The notes under the pieces: generated by a model
Seen by the model: only the letters and a program-made list of their open reading frames with translations
What the model was told of the DNA's origin: nothing
Databases searched by the model: none
Assembly: GCA_937920515.1 (NCBI GenBank)
Contig: CALEUG010000004.1
Coordinates: forward strand, 1 to 64,000
From: an uncultured bacterium
GTDB lineage: Bacteria; Acidobacteriota; Aminicenantia; Aminicenantales; Saccharicenantaceae
Direction of reading: 5' to 3'
DNA length: 64,000 bases
Shown here: one piece after another, positions 36,612 through 44,567 of the stretch
Layout of the letters: each line of letters starts with the position of its first letter
Numbering within the stretch: position 1 is the first letter of the stretch
Program-made: the position numbers and the translations under genes

Positions 36612-37179
36612 GGTACCATCCTATAAGACAGGTGGTGGTTTTCCTGGGCAGCATAACACCGCTTTCCAGGACTTCTATTTCTGATTCCGGAATCCGGAGA
36701 AGTTGCCGGACAAGGAAAGAATTCATCCTAATTTCCACAGAGCCGTAACCAGGTGAAAAACGCCGGGTGCCCGGTCCAAAATTCTTCCTCAGATAACAAT
36801 CAAAACTGCGGTTCAGGGTTTCCAGGGATTCTGAGCCCCAGGCCTCCAGGAGCAAAACTTCGAGAGCATGATTTTTCTCGCCGAGGTCATTGATCAGCCT
36901 GTCGAGTCTCTGTCCCAGAGTGGAAGCAAACACGGTTAAACTCTTAATGTTTTCAAAAGAAGCCGGAATAAGCCGGGCGGGGAAAAAACCGGCCGGGGCA
37001 GTAAGGTGATAGATAACCGGGTCAATGTATTTTATAGCCAGGAGGTAAAGATGATTGGCTTTAATGACCAGTTCAAGGTTAGCAGATGTTCGAGATAAAC
37101 GGAGACCAGCCCTGGACCAGAAATGTTTTTTATCAGGTAAACACCAGGATATATCGGGATTATATTTTTCTGGATTCAT
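36598..37179 (-). CDS. Stand-alone MetH reactivation (AdoMet-binding) domain protein
   Basis: A 193-aa protein matching the MetH activation domain (PF02965-like). RRFSPGYG resembles the AdoMet-contacting R-x-x-x-GYG of E. coli MetH, near residue 140; further family-like segments are KSLTVFASTLG and LEAWGSESLE. It would serve MetH in trans for reductive methylation of oxidised cobalamin. It overlaps the metH start by 14 nt, supporting a matched pair. AAAGGAG precedes the ATG; GAGCCGGGCTC directly before the start can fold and partly cover that site. Confidence 0.8.
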   Translation of the reverse strand: MNPEKYNPDISWCLPDKKHFWSRAGLRLSRTSANLELVIKANHLYLLAIKYIDPVIYHLTAPAGFFPARLIPASFENIKSLTVFASTLGQRLDRLINDLGEKNHALEVLLLEAWGSESLETLNRSFDCYLRKNFGPGTRRFSPGYGSVEIRMNSFLVRQLLRIPESEIEVLESGVMLPRKTTTCLIGWYHEQK

Positions 37180-37317
37180 GAGCCCGGCTCCTTTATATTG
37201 ATTCTCCTTTTTATTTTCTCCTTCATTTCGGACTCGTAAAAAGAATAGACAATGACATAACGAGTTAAGGATTCTGGAAAGCCGAGCACAGGCGGATTTA
37301 AGAGGCTGGCTGGGAAA

Positions 37318-37354
37318 CCCGGTACAGGATCTTAAATCCTATCCTGTACTCGGG
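37318..37354 (-). promoter_or_regulatory. Hairpin in the metH-cluster leader
   Basis: Thirteen base pairs with one bulge: CCCG and GTACAGGAT on one arm, ATCCTGTAC and CGGG on the other, around a 10-nt loop that contains the stop codon of the short leader ORF. A ribosome finishing that ORF would open the stem. No T-run follows. Confidence 0.7.
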
Positions 37355-37451
37355 CAGGCATTATCATGGAGGCGTTTATTTCGTTTATCTTAAAAAAGAG
37401 AGCCGTCGGGAAGAGGACATCCTCACTGAAAATCGATTCTCTCAGTTTCAT
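37332..37451 (-). CDS. Candidate metH-cluster leader peptide containing Ser-Met-Ile-Met
   Basis: A 39-codon ORF opening seven bases after a -10 box, so essentially leaderless, and lying wholly in the 270-nt leader of the Met gene set. Residues ~28-31 are Ser-Met-Ile-Met, encoded by a sequence identical over CATGATAATG to the end of the asd leader ORF. The stop lies in the loop of the 37318-37354 hairpin. Confidence 0.42.
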   Translation of the reverse strand: MKLRESIFSEDVLFPTALFFKINEINASMIMPARVQDRI

Positions 37452-37458
37452 CTTTTGA

Positions 37459-37487
37459 TTGATAACAAAAATCTCTATATCTGTCAA
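37459..37487 (-). promoter_or_regulatory. Promoter of the Met gene set
   Basis: On the minus strand TTGACA (37487-37482), 17-bp spacer, TATCAA (37464-37459). The leader to the first gene start at 37179 is about 270 nt. Confidence 0.65.
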
Positions 37488-37583
37488 GAAGTCTACCTCA
37501 AGAAAGTCCTGCTCTCATTTATCCTGACTGCCATCCTCTCCCTCCTTATCCACCACACTTCTGGCTGAAGAGCCTTATCGAAA

Positions 37584-37612
37584 TTGACATCAGTTATTTT
37601 GTTTGGTAATTT
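37584..37612 (+). promoter_or_regulatory. Promoter of the cysteine/cystathionine synthase gene
   Basis: TTGACA (37584-37589), 17-bp spacer, TAATTT (37607-37612), about 28 nt before the expected ribosome site. It rules out the upstream in-frame ATG at 37584 as the start. Confidence 0.65.
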
Positions 37613-37646
37613 TTTTTGCAAATTTAACTTACTAACCAGGGAAAAG

Positions 37647-38627
37647 ATGCTGAGAAACGGCGTTTATGATAATGTCTTGCAGCTCATCGGGCAGACGCCT
37701 GTGGTGCGTCTCAATAATTTTGGTCAAGGATTGAAAGCTGAAATATACGCCAAGCTGGAGTTCTTAAATCCTACCGGCAGTATCAAAGACCGTAGTGCCT
37801 TTTATATGGTGGCCAAAGCCCTAAAAGAAGGCAGAACAAAACCAGGTGATATCATTATTGAAAATTCTTCGGGCAACATGGCCTTGGGTCTGGCTCTGGT
37901 GGCCATTCAGCTTGGTTTCAGATTAAAGGTGGTGGTAAGAGATTGCCTATCCAAAGAAAAGATGAACATGTTAGAAGCCATGGGTGCAGAATTGATAAAA
38001 GTGGACAGTTCTCTTCCCCCAGAGCATCCTGACTCATACAATAATATCACGCCAAGATTAGCCTCTGAGATACCGGATTGTTTCTTCCCGGACCAGCATA
38101 ATAATCGAGATAATAATGAAGCCCATTATCTGACCACCGGGCCAGAAATATGGGAACAAATGGAGGGACGCATTGATTATTTTATTGCCGGAATTGGAAC
38201 AGGCGGAACTATTGGTGGAGCGGGCAAATATTTAAAAGAAAAGGATCCCAGAATTAAGGTAATAGCTGTAGATCCCGTTGGTTCAGTTTTCTATGATTAT
38301 TTTTATACCGGAAAAAGATCGCAACCGGTTAGGTATTCGATTGAAGGGCTCGGAGATGAATTCATCATAGGTTGTGCCGATTTTGGCCCCATCGATGAAA
38401 TTGTCCAGGTTACTGACCGGGATGCTTTTTTGACCTGCCGAGAACTGGTCAGAAAGGAAGGCCTGTTGGCAGGCGGTTCCTCGGGTGCAGCCCTGTGGGC
38501 AGCTTTGAAAATAGCCAGGGAGCTCGACCGACCTGCCCGAATAATTACCATCTTTCCGGATAGTGCCTTCCGCTATCTTAGTACAATTTTTAACGATAGC
38601 TGGATGAAGGAAAAAGGATTCTTTTAA
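37647..38627 (+). CDS. Cysteine synthase / cystathionine beta-synthase-like enzyme
   Basis: A 326-aa fold-type II PLP enzyme. The start at 37647 follows AGGGAAAAG and the promoter at 37584. The PLP lysine is in PTGSIKDRSAFYM, the substrate loop is ENSSGNMALGLA, and the phosphate loop GIGTGGTIGGAGKYL. The segment YSIEGLGDEF is the type seen in CBS-like and O-phosphoserine/O-acetylserine sulfhydrylase-like enzymes (YxxEGxG). There are no CBS regulatory domains. Product (cysteine or cystathionine) cannot be decided; it would link homocysteine/serine or sulfide/acetylserine. Confidence 0.85.
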   Translation: MLRNGVYDNVLQLIGQTPVVRLNNFGQGLKAEIYAKLEFLNPTGSIKDRSAFYMVAKALKEGRTKPGDIIIENSSGNMALGLALVAIQLGFRLKVVVRDCLSKEKMNMLEAMGAELIKVDSSLPPEHPDSYNNITPRLASEIPDCFFPDQHNNRDNNEAHYLTTGPEIWEQMEGRIDYFIAGIGTGGTIGGAGKYLKEKDPRIKVIAVDPVGSVFYDYFYTGKRSQPVRYSIEGLGDEFIIGCADFGPIDEIVQVTDRDAFLTCRELVRKEGLLAGGSSGAALWAALKIARELDRPARIITIFPDSAFRYLSTIFNDSWMKEKGFF

Positions 38628-38643
38628 GCTGGCTAATTTTTAA

Positions 38644-38884
38644 TCAGGCCTTACCTTCATAAGTCGGGCTGGTATATTTTTTCGGTTCAGCGTCTTCTTT
38701 CCCGTGCGTCCCTTCAGACCGGAAAGCCACATCGGTCAGACAGAGTTGATAGTCCGGGTATTTAATTTTTTTTCCCTTGCCAGAGCCACCCTCCAGCCAT
38801 GGCTATCTTCAGAAATAGAACCGACCAACTGGATTTTTTCCCAATTACCAATATTGATCTGGAAAGACCAGACTTGGGGCAGCT
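38644..38884 (-). pseudogene. Decayed gene fragment with poly-A frameshift
   Basis: On the minus strand a protein-like stretch (NWEKIQLVGSISEDSHGWRV...) runs about 35 codons, then continues in another frame after an eight-A run (KYPDYQLCLTDVAF... EGKA stop). The two pieces together look like the C-terminus of a secreted, beta-rich protein. The family is not recognised. There is no intact start. Confidence 0.4.
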
Positions 38885-38949
38885 CTCACTTAAATCAAAA
38901 CGCCAGAGTTCTTATCACTGACCATTAAAATCAGAAAATATCCCTTCCC

Positions 38950-39105
38950 TTAGAATCTGGCTTCAACTTTCAGGTCTTCCACCTGCCCTTCAGCGGTCGT
39001 GCCCCGGTACATATTGCAGGAATGAGGTTGAGGACTTTTCATCTGAGACTGAAGCGGATGGAGATCGTCGCTTGCCGGAAAAACAGTTAAGACATCTTTT
39101 TCGAA
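38950..39105 (-). pseudogene. Second decayed gene fragment
   Basis: An open minus-strand stretch of about 50 codons (DVLTVFPASDDLHPL ... EDLKVEARF stop) with no start codon. It lies 65 bp upstream of the previous fragment and could be a different piece of the same lost gene. Evidence is only protein-like composition and a plausible C-terminus. Confidence 0.3.
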
Positions 39106-39225
39106 TCTATCTCTACTTCAAAAATGTCGAAAAAGTGTCTTGCTTTTTGGGGTCACTACACAATTACTTATGCCCCAGGCTTGATATTAAAAGCCTCACC
39201 GGATAGAATCAGACTTTATTCCACA

Positions 39226-39371
39226 GGCAGACTCTGTTATAAACTCAGCCACAAGGTCAAACCCTTTAGACTTTCGTCGACTCTCTTTATGGACAATACT
39301 TTCCTCCTATTTTTGACCATTCTTAATCTTTCATAGAGCTTGCTCTCCCGGCAAATGAAGGGAAACCACCT
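39226..39371 (+). repeat. 146-bp dispersed repeat, copy 2
   Basis: The second, directly oriented copy of 28411-28556. It ends 40 bp before the DDAH-like gene at 39411. The two copies bracket the asd-to-cysteine-synthase block (10.8 kb apart). Confidence 0.85.
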
Positions 39372-39410
39372 TTTGCCCCGGGGGCGACTTTATTTTATTA
39401 TAGAAAGGCT

Positions 39411-40298
39411 ATGAATAATAACTTCGGGGCGCAGAGCATGGTGGGCCGGCTGACCGGGGTGGTGGTCAAGCGGCCGGCTGAGGCTTTTGTGAGTGAGGAG
39501 AAAATCGAGCGGGAATGGCGGGGGCTGGGCTTTACAGCCGCGCCTGACCTCAGGCGGTCCAGCCAGGAATTCGCCAGGCTGGAAGAAATTCTCAGGCAGG
39601 AAGGGGTGGAAATATTCTATCTTCCGGCTGACGAGCGAACCACGCTTGATTCAATTTATACTCACGACCCGGTGCTCATTACCGGGGCCGGAGCCATCAT
39701 CCTGCAGATGGGGAAAAAGGAGAGAGACGGCGAGCCGGCAGCGTTCGAGGATGCCCTGAAAAGCTGGGGTGTGCCCGTTCTCGGAAGGCTCAGCGGAAAA
39801 GCCACGGCCGAAGGGGGCGACCTGCTGTGGCTGGACCAAAAAACCCTCATTGCCGGACGCGGTTTCAGGACCAACCGGGAAGGAATAGAACAGCTCCAGG
39901 AAATTCTCCGGCCGCCCGGAGTCAAGGTTCTGGCTTATGACCTGCCATACTGGCGCGGCCCCGCGGAAGTCCTGCACCTGATGAGTTTTATCAGCCTGCT
40001 TGATGTGGACCTGGCCGTGGTTTATAAAAGGCTGCTGCCGGTGGCTTTTTACTGGCTGCTTCTCGAACGTGGTATTGAACTTATAGAAATCCCCGAAGAA
40101 GAATTCTCCACCCAGGGCTGCAACGTGCTGGCCCTAAGCCCCCGCCGGGTAGTAATCCTGGAAGGTAACCCGATCACGGCCGGGCGCCTCCGCCGGGCCG
40201 GATGCTCTGTCTATGAGCTTCCCGGCTCTGAAATCGCCTTCAAGGGCAGCGGCGGCCCCACCTGCCTCACCCGCCCCCTCTTAAGAAGGCCTGTTTAG
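39411..40298 (+). CDS. Amidinohydrolase of the DDAH/arginine deiminase superfamily
   Basis: A 295-aa protein of the pentein fold. It begins GVVVKRPAEAF and has YTHDPVLITGAGAI, the EGGDLLWLD motif, a candidate catalytic His in VLHLMSFISLLD, and the nucleophile Cys in GGPTCLTRP near the C-terminus. The order is that of N-dimethylarginine dimethylaminohydrolases and related arginine-type hydrolases. The substrate is not certain. There is no good ribosome site before the ATG (GAAAGGCT only). A broken second copy lies 2.5 kb downstream. Confidence 0.8.
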   Translation: MNNNFGAQSMVGRLTGVVVKRPAEAFVSEEKIEREWRGLGFTAAPDLRRSSQEFARLEEILRQEGVEIFYLPADERTTLDSIYTHDPVLITGAGAIILQMGKKERDGEPAAFEDALKSWGVPVLGRLSGKATAEGGDLLWLDQKTLIAGRGFRTNREGIEQLQEILRPPGVKVLAYDLPYWRGPAEVLHLMSFISLLDVDLAVVYKRLLPVAFYWLLLERGIELIEIPEEEFSTQGCNVLALSPRRVVILEGNPITAGRLRRAGCSVYELPGSEIAFKGSGGPTCLTRPLLRRPV

Positions 40299-40527
40299 AA
40301 ATTTCCATAAGCTTAAGTGTCCTAAGGAGCGCTGATTTCAATAAATTCCGGCCTGCCCTGGTTTCACCTCTGCTGCCTCAATAAATTGCCTTAAAGCCGG
40401 ACACCATTTATCACCCCGAACAAAAGATGGCAATTGAATTCTGATTTTATATATAATATCACCGAAAAACCAGAAAGAGGGTGAGAGTATTCCTTATCTT
40501 TCTTTTCACCCTTGAAAGGAGCATCAG

Positions 40528-42687
40528 ATGCGGTTTTTATTAGGGAAAAAGCCTCTCAGGCCTATTGCTTTTTTCTTAATTCTAACGGCGGCTTTTACAT
40601 TCATATTCCAATCTTGTAAGCCCGGAGCTGATTCGACCGGGTTACCCAAACCCCCGGTCGCAGAAAAAATCAAAAAAGAGCTGACCATCCACGGTCATAC
40701 CCGGGTGGACTATTACTACTGGCTTAATGAGCGTAATAATCCCAGGGTCATTGCTTACCTGGAAGCAGAGAATGAATATTTAAAAGCCGCCATGAAACAC
40801 ACCGAGAAGCTGCAGGAAAAACTCTACGCCGAGATGGTCGGGCGACTCAAACAAACTGATATGTCCGTTCCCTATCGGTCGGAAGGTTATTATTACTATA
40901 CTCGTTACGAAGAGGGCAAGGAATATCCCTACTATTGCCGAAAAAAGGGGAGCCTGGAGGCCGAAGAAGAAATCATGCTCAATGTCCCCGAAATGGCTGA
41001 GGGACATGCCTATTTTCAGGTTAGCGGACTCTCGGTAAGCCCTGACAATAAGATACTTGCCTACGGGGTTGACACGGTCAGCCGTCGTCTTTACACAATT
41101 TATTTCAAGGACCTGGCCACCGGGCAAATACTGCCTGATCGTCTTGCCAACACCACAGGATATGCTGCCTGGGCCAACGACAATAAAACCGTGTTTTACA
41201 CCGTTAAGGACGAGACCACACTCAGGCCCTACAGAATCTTCAAGCATGTCCTGGGCTCTGACCCGAAAGAGGATGTGGAAATCTATCGTGAAGAGGATGA
41301 AACCTTCAACGCTTCTGTTTTTAAAACTAAATCTAAAAAATACCTGATGATTGCCTCCACCAGCACTCTTTCCGATGAATACCGGTTCCTGGATGCCGGC
41401 AACCCGGAAGGTAAATTCAAGGTCATCCAGCCCCGGGAAAGAGGGCTGGAATACAGCGTTGACCATTTCGGAGACAGGTTCTACATCAGGACAAACTTAA
41501 ACGCCAAAAACTTCAAGCTGGTCTCAACTCCTGTCAATCGAACCACCAAGGAAAACTGGGTTGATGTTATCCCCCATCGGGAAGATGTCCTGCTGCAGCA
41601 ATTTGAAATCTTCAGGGATTTCCTGGTGGTCAACGAGAGGAAAAATGGTTTGACCAACCTGAGAATAATGAGATGGAAAGATAAGGCTGAGCACTACCTT
41701 GACTTTGGAGAAGAGACCTACGCCGCTTATATTTCGGTTAACCCGGAATTCGACACCGACCTGCTTCGGTATGGCTATACCTCTCTAACCACTCCCAATT
41801 CAACCTTTGATTACAACATGAAAACCAGAGAGAAAATTCTGCTCAAGCAGGAGGAAGTCCTGGGGGACTTTGACCCGAACAATTATCAGGCTGAAAGACT
41901 GTATGCTACAGCCGCGGACGGGGTTAAAATTCCCATCTCTCTGGTTTACAGAAAGGGGCTGGAGAAAAACGGGAAAAATCCTCTGCTCCTCTATGGCTAC
42001 GGCTCTTACGGGGCCAGCACAGACCCGGGCTTCAGCTCGGCCAGGCTCAGCCTTCTGGACCGGGGCTTTGTCTATGCCATAGCTCATGTCCGGGGCGGGC
42101 AGGAACTCGGACGGGACTGGTACGAGGCCGGTAAACTCCTTCAGAAGAAAAATACCTTCACGGATTTCATTGCCTGCGCCGAACATCTTATTGCCGAAAA
42201 GTTCACCAGCCCGGATAAGTTATTCGCCATGGGAGGAAGCGCCGGAGGACTACTGATGGGAGCAGTGGTCAACATGAGGCCCGATTTATTCAAGGGCGTA
42301 ATTGCCGCCGTTCCCTTCGTCGATGTCATCACCACCATGCTCGACACCTCCATACCCCTGACCACAAGCGAATTCGATGAATGGGGCAATCCGGCCGACA
42401 AAGAATATTATGATTACATGCTGTCCTATTCGCCCTATGATAATGTGGAGGCCAAGGCTTATCCGGCCATGTTAGTTACCACCGGCCTTCATGACTCCCA
42501 GGTTCAGTACTGGGAACCGGCCAAGTGGGTAGCCAAACTCAGGGAACTGAAAACCGACAATAATCCGCTGCTTCTCTACACTAACATGGAGGCTGGCCAC
42601 GGCGGGGCATCAGGCCGTTTTCGCCGCTTAAAAGAAACTGCGCTTCAGTACGCCTTCCTGCTCGATTTAGCCGGGATCAAGGAATGA
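40528..42687 (+). CDS. S9A prolyl oligopeptidase / oligopeptidase B-like lipoprotein
   Basis: A 719-aa serine peptidase exported as a lipoprotein (lipobox around FIFQSC, Cys near residue 30). An N-terminal segment (DYYYWLNERNNP) is typical of S9A, followed by a 7-bladed propeller region and the alpha/beta-hydrolase domain. The catalytic triad is visible: Ser in GGSAGG, Asp in TGLHDSQVQYW, His in EAGHGG. RGGQELGRDWYEAGK is a family signature. It would cleave short peptides, possibly in the periplasm or at the cell surface. GAAAGGAGC precedes the ATG. Confidence 0.92.
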   Translation: MRFLLGKKPLRPIAFFLILTAAFTFIFQSCKPGADSTGLPKPPVAEKIKKELTIHGHTRVDYYYWLNERNNPRVIAYLEAENEYLKAAMKHTEKLQEKLYAEMVGRLKQTDMSVPYRSEGYYYYTRYEEGKEYPYYCRKKGSLEAEEEIMLNVPEMAEGHAYFQVSGLSVSPDNKILAYGVDTVSRRLYTIYFKDLATGQILPDRLANTTGYAAWANDNKTVFYTVKDETTLRPYRIFKHVLGSDPKEDVEIYREEDETFNASVFKTKSKKYLMIASTSTLSDEYRFLDAGNPEGKFKVIQPRERGLEYSVDHFGDRFYIRTNLNAKNFKLVSTPVNRTTKENWVDVIPHREDVLLQQFEIFRDFLVVNERKNGLTNLRIMRWKDKAEHYLDFGEETYAAYISVNPEFDTDLLRYGYTSLTTPNSTFDYNMKTREKILLKQEEVLGDFDPNNYQAERLYATAADGVKIPISLVYRKGLEKNGKNPLLLYGYGSYGASTDPGFSSARLSLLDRGFVYAIAHVRGGQELGRDWYEAGKLLQKKNTFTDFIACAEHLIAEKFTSPDKLFAMGGSAGGLLMGAVVNMRPDLFKGVIAAVPFVDVITTMLDTSIPLTTSEFDEWGNPADKEYYDYMLSYSPYDNVEAKAYPAMLVTTGLHDSQVQYWEPAKWVAKLRELKTDNNPLLLYTNMEAGHGGASGRFRRLKETALQYAFLLDLAGIKE

Positions 42688-42791
42688 AGAGATGGGGACG
42701 GGGGCTACCCGCTTTCCCCTCCATAGCAATTCTTTGATAAGCCGGCGAAAGAGAGCCAGGAACAGCAGTTCTGGGTCCGGGTCAGGTCAGG

Positions 42792-43195
42792 GTCTATAAA
42801 AGGCTGCCACCCGGAGCTTTTTGCTGGTTTCTCCTGGAACGCGGGGGCCAGCTTGTAGAAATACCCTAAGAAAAATTCCCCACCCCGGGCTGCAAGGTGC
42901 TGGCTATATCGCCGCGCCAATTTCAGGCCGAATCCTTCATCACCCCACCACCATCAACATCAAGGGCAACTTTTATCGCCTGAAAAGAAGGTCAAGGCGG
43001 GTCCCATACGTGAGCCTGAAGTAGAGGAAATATGAATGAGGAGGTTGATAAATTTTCAATGACCGGGATGGATAAATTTTCGATGCCCCTTAACAGCCTG
43101 CGCCGGTCAGACTGTTTTGTCCATGAGCTTCCCGGGTCTGAAATTGCCTTGAAGGGCAGCGGCGGCCCCACCTGCCTCCCCCGCCCCTCTGGAGA
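42792..43195 (+). pseudogene. Broken second copy of the DDAH-like gene
   Basis: 42792-42946 translates as VYKRLPPGAFCWFLLERGG..., aligning with the intact gene's VYKRLLPVAFYWLLLERGI but with an in-frame stop. About 145 bp of unrelated sequence follows, then 43093-43195 matches the C-terminus again (CFVHELPGSEIALKGSGGP) including the catalytic Cys. The N-terminal half is gone. The interrupting piece contains an imperfect tandem of about 24 bp (GATAAATTTTC...ATG twice, 43048-43090). Confidence 0.85.
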
Positions 43196-43214
43196 GAATG
43201 CCATCAGAATAGCC

Positions 43215-43448
43215 TTAAAAGTTCTCGAGGAGTTCAAGGATAACGGACAGGCGTCTGCTGCCGTCCACATAAGCGTAGCGACCACCTTCGTAATTGCCAT
43301 TCTGAGCAAGCGGGAGGCCACGTTCCGCCAGCAGCTTGATTTTCTCATCCATTCCCTTAACCTCAAAAGCGAGGTGATGGACACCTTCGCCATGCCGGTC
43401 AAGAAACTCGCGCCAGGTGCTTGGCCCGCCGACCGGCTCTATAAGCAA
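43215..43448 (-). pseudogene. Truncated VOC-fold (glyoxalase / methylmalonyl-CoA epimerase-like) gene
   Basis: About 77 codons matching the C-terminal half of a VOC-superfamily protein: LDRHGEGVHHLAFEV, AERGLPLAQNG, ILELLENF. The metal-binding His of HHLAFEV and the Glu of ILELLE are kept, but the N-terminal half is missing; upstream sequence on this strand is the leader of the M29 gene. Only a TTG could serve as a start. It is most likely a remnant. Confidence 0.75.
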
Positions 43449-43546
43449 GATACATGACCGTTGCCGGCAGAGACAGATTTTTTTGTCGAATTAATACTAA
43501 ATACTGTAAAATACTTGCGCCAATAAATAAAAAACGAGGTGAGGTC

Positions 43547-44551
43547 ATGAACAAGATTGAGCAGGCGATCCTTAATTCGCTCAAAGTCAACCTGGGTTAT
43601 AAGGATGGCGAAAAGGTAGCCATCGTCAGGCAGGACTGGAACCCGGCTTTCGGGGAACAGCATCTTAAGAAATTTGAAATGGCCACAGCGCTCTGCCAGA
43701 AAATGTATGAAGTTTTCCAGCAGGCCGGAGTGGAGGTGGAGCTTTTAAGTTATGTGCCGCCGGAAGCCCGGAGCGGCGTTGACGCCACGCCGGAACTTTA
43801 CGAAAGAATCGGCTACAGGGACATAATCTTTATGCCAACAGTCTTTTCTCTGACCCATACAAAATTCCGTAAGACTCAGACCGAAAAAGGTTCCCGGGTG
43901 GCCAGCATGCCCGGTTTCACCCTGGAAATGTTTGAAGAAGGCGGCCCGATGGACGTGGATTACAACCTGCTCCATCAGCAGACTGAAGCCCGGGCTGAAA
44001 AACTCAGACAGAGCCGGTATGTCCGGGTGATTGCCGAGGACACCGACATTACCGTTGAAATAGACCCGCAGCTGGTTCATGTTTCGAGCGGAGTGCTCAC
44101 CCAACCCGGAAAATTCGGCAACCTGCCCGGGGCCGAAGCTTACGCGGTGCCGGTTCACGAGGGAAATTCTCATGGATACTTCACGGTGCCGGCCGGCTGG
44201 GGTGGTAGTGGCCCCTTAAAATATCGGGCAAGATTTTTCGTGGAAAGGGGTCGATTTGTGGATGTCCGTGGTGACACTCCGGAGGCTCAGGCTTACATAG
44301 ATAAAGAAGTAAAACCGCTGATTTTCGGAGGCCGGGACTTCAACATCCTGGCCGAGCTGGGCATCGGGACCAATCCCAACATCACCGGCGAGTACGTGCA
44401 GAAAAAAGGCTGGAATACCCTGGTGGCCGAAAAAATATTTGGCTCCATCCACTTCGCCAACGGCAACAGCAAGGGCATGGGCGGACAGAACGATGTCCCC
44501 GTGCATATCGATTGGGTCGTCCCGAATGTCAGGACTGAGTTTCTAAGCTGA
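43547..44551 (+). CDS. M29-family aminopeptidase
   Basis: A 334-aa metallopeptidase resembling the thermophilic aminopeptidase T / M29 family. The start at 43547 follows GAGGTGAGGTC; the frame extends 31 codons further up but lacks support. Typical features are the C-terminal zinc-site region (GRDFNILAELGIGTNPN, EKIFGSIHFANGNS, VPVHIDWV). It probably releases N-terminal residues in the cytoplasm, as no signal peptide is seen. Confidence 0.8.
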   Translation: MNKIEQAILNSLKVNLGYKDGEKVAIVRQDWNPAFGEQHLKKFEMATALCQKMYEVFQQAGVEVELLSYVPPEARSGVDATPELYERIGYRDIIFMPTVFSLTHTKFRKTQTEKGSRVASMPGFTLEMFEEGGPMDVDYNLLHQQTEARAEKLRQSRYVRVIAEDTDITVEIDPQLVHVSSGVLTQPGKFGNLPGAEAYAVPVHEGNSHGYFTVPAGWGGSGPLKYRARFFVERGRFVDVRGDTPEAQAYIDKEVKPLIFGGRDFNILAELGIGTNPNITGEYVQKKGWNTLVAEKIFGSIHFANGNSKGMGGQNDVPVHIDWVVPNVRTEFLS

Positions 44552-44567
44552 GTCTGCCAGTGATTTC

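Noticed and set aside
37180-37480. SAM-I or cobalamin riboswitch before the metH cluster
   Set aside because: Neither the SAM-I core nor the B12 box was found on the minus strand.
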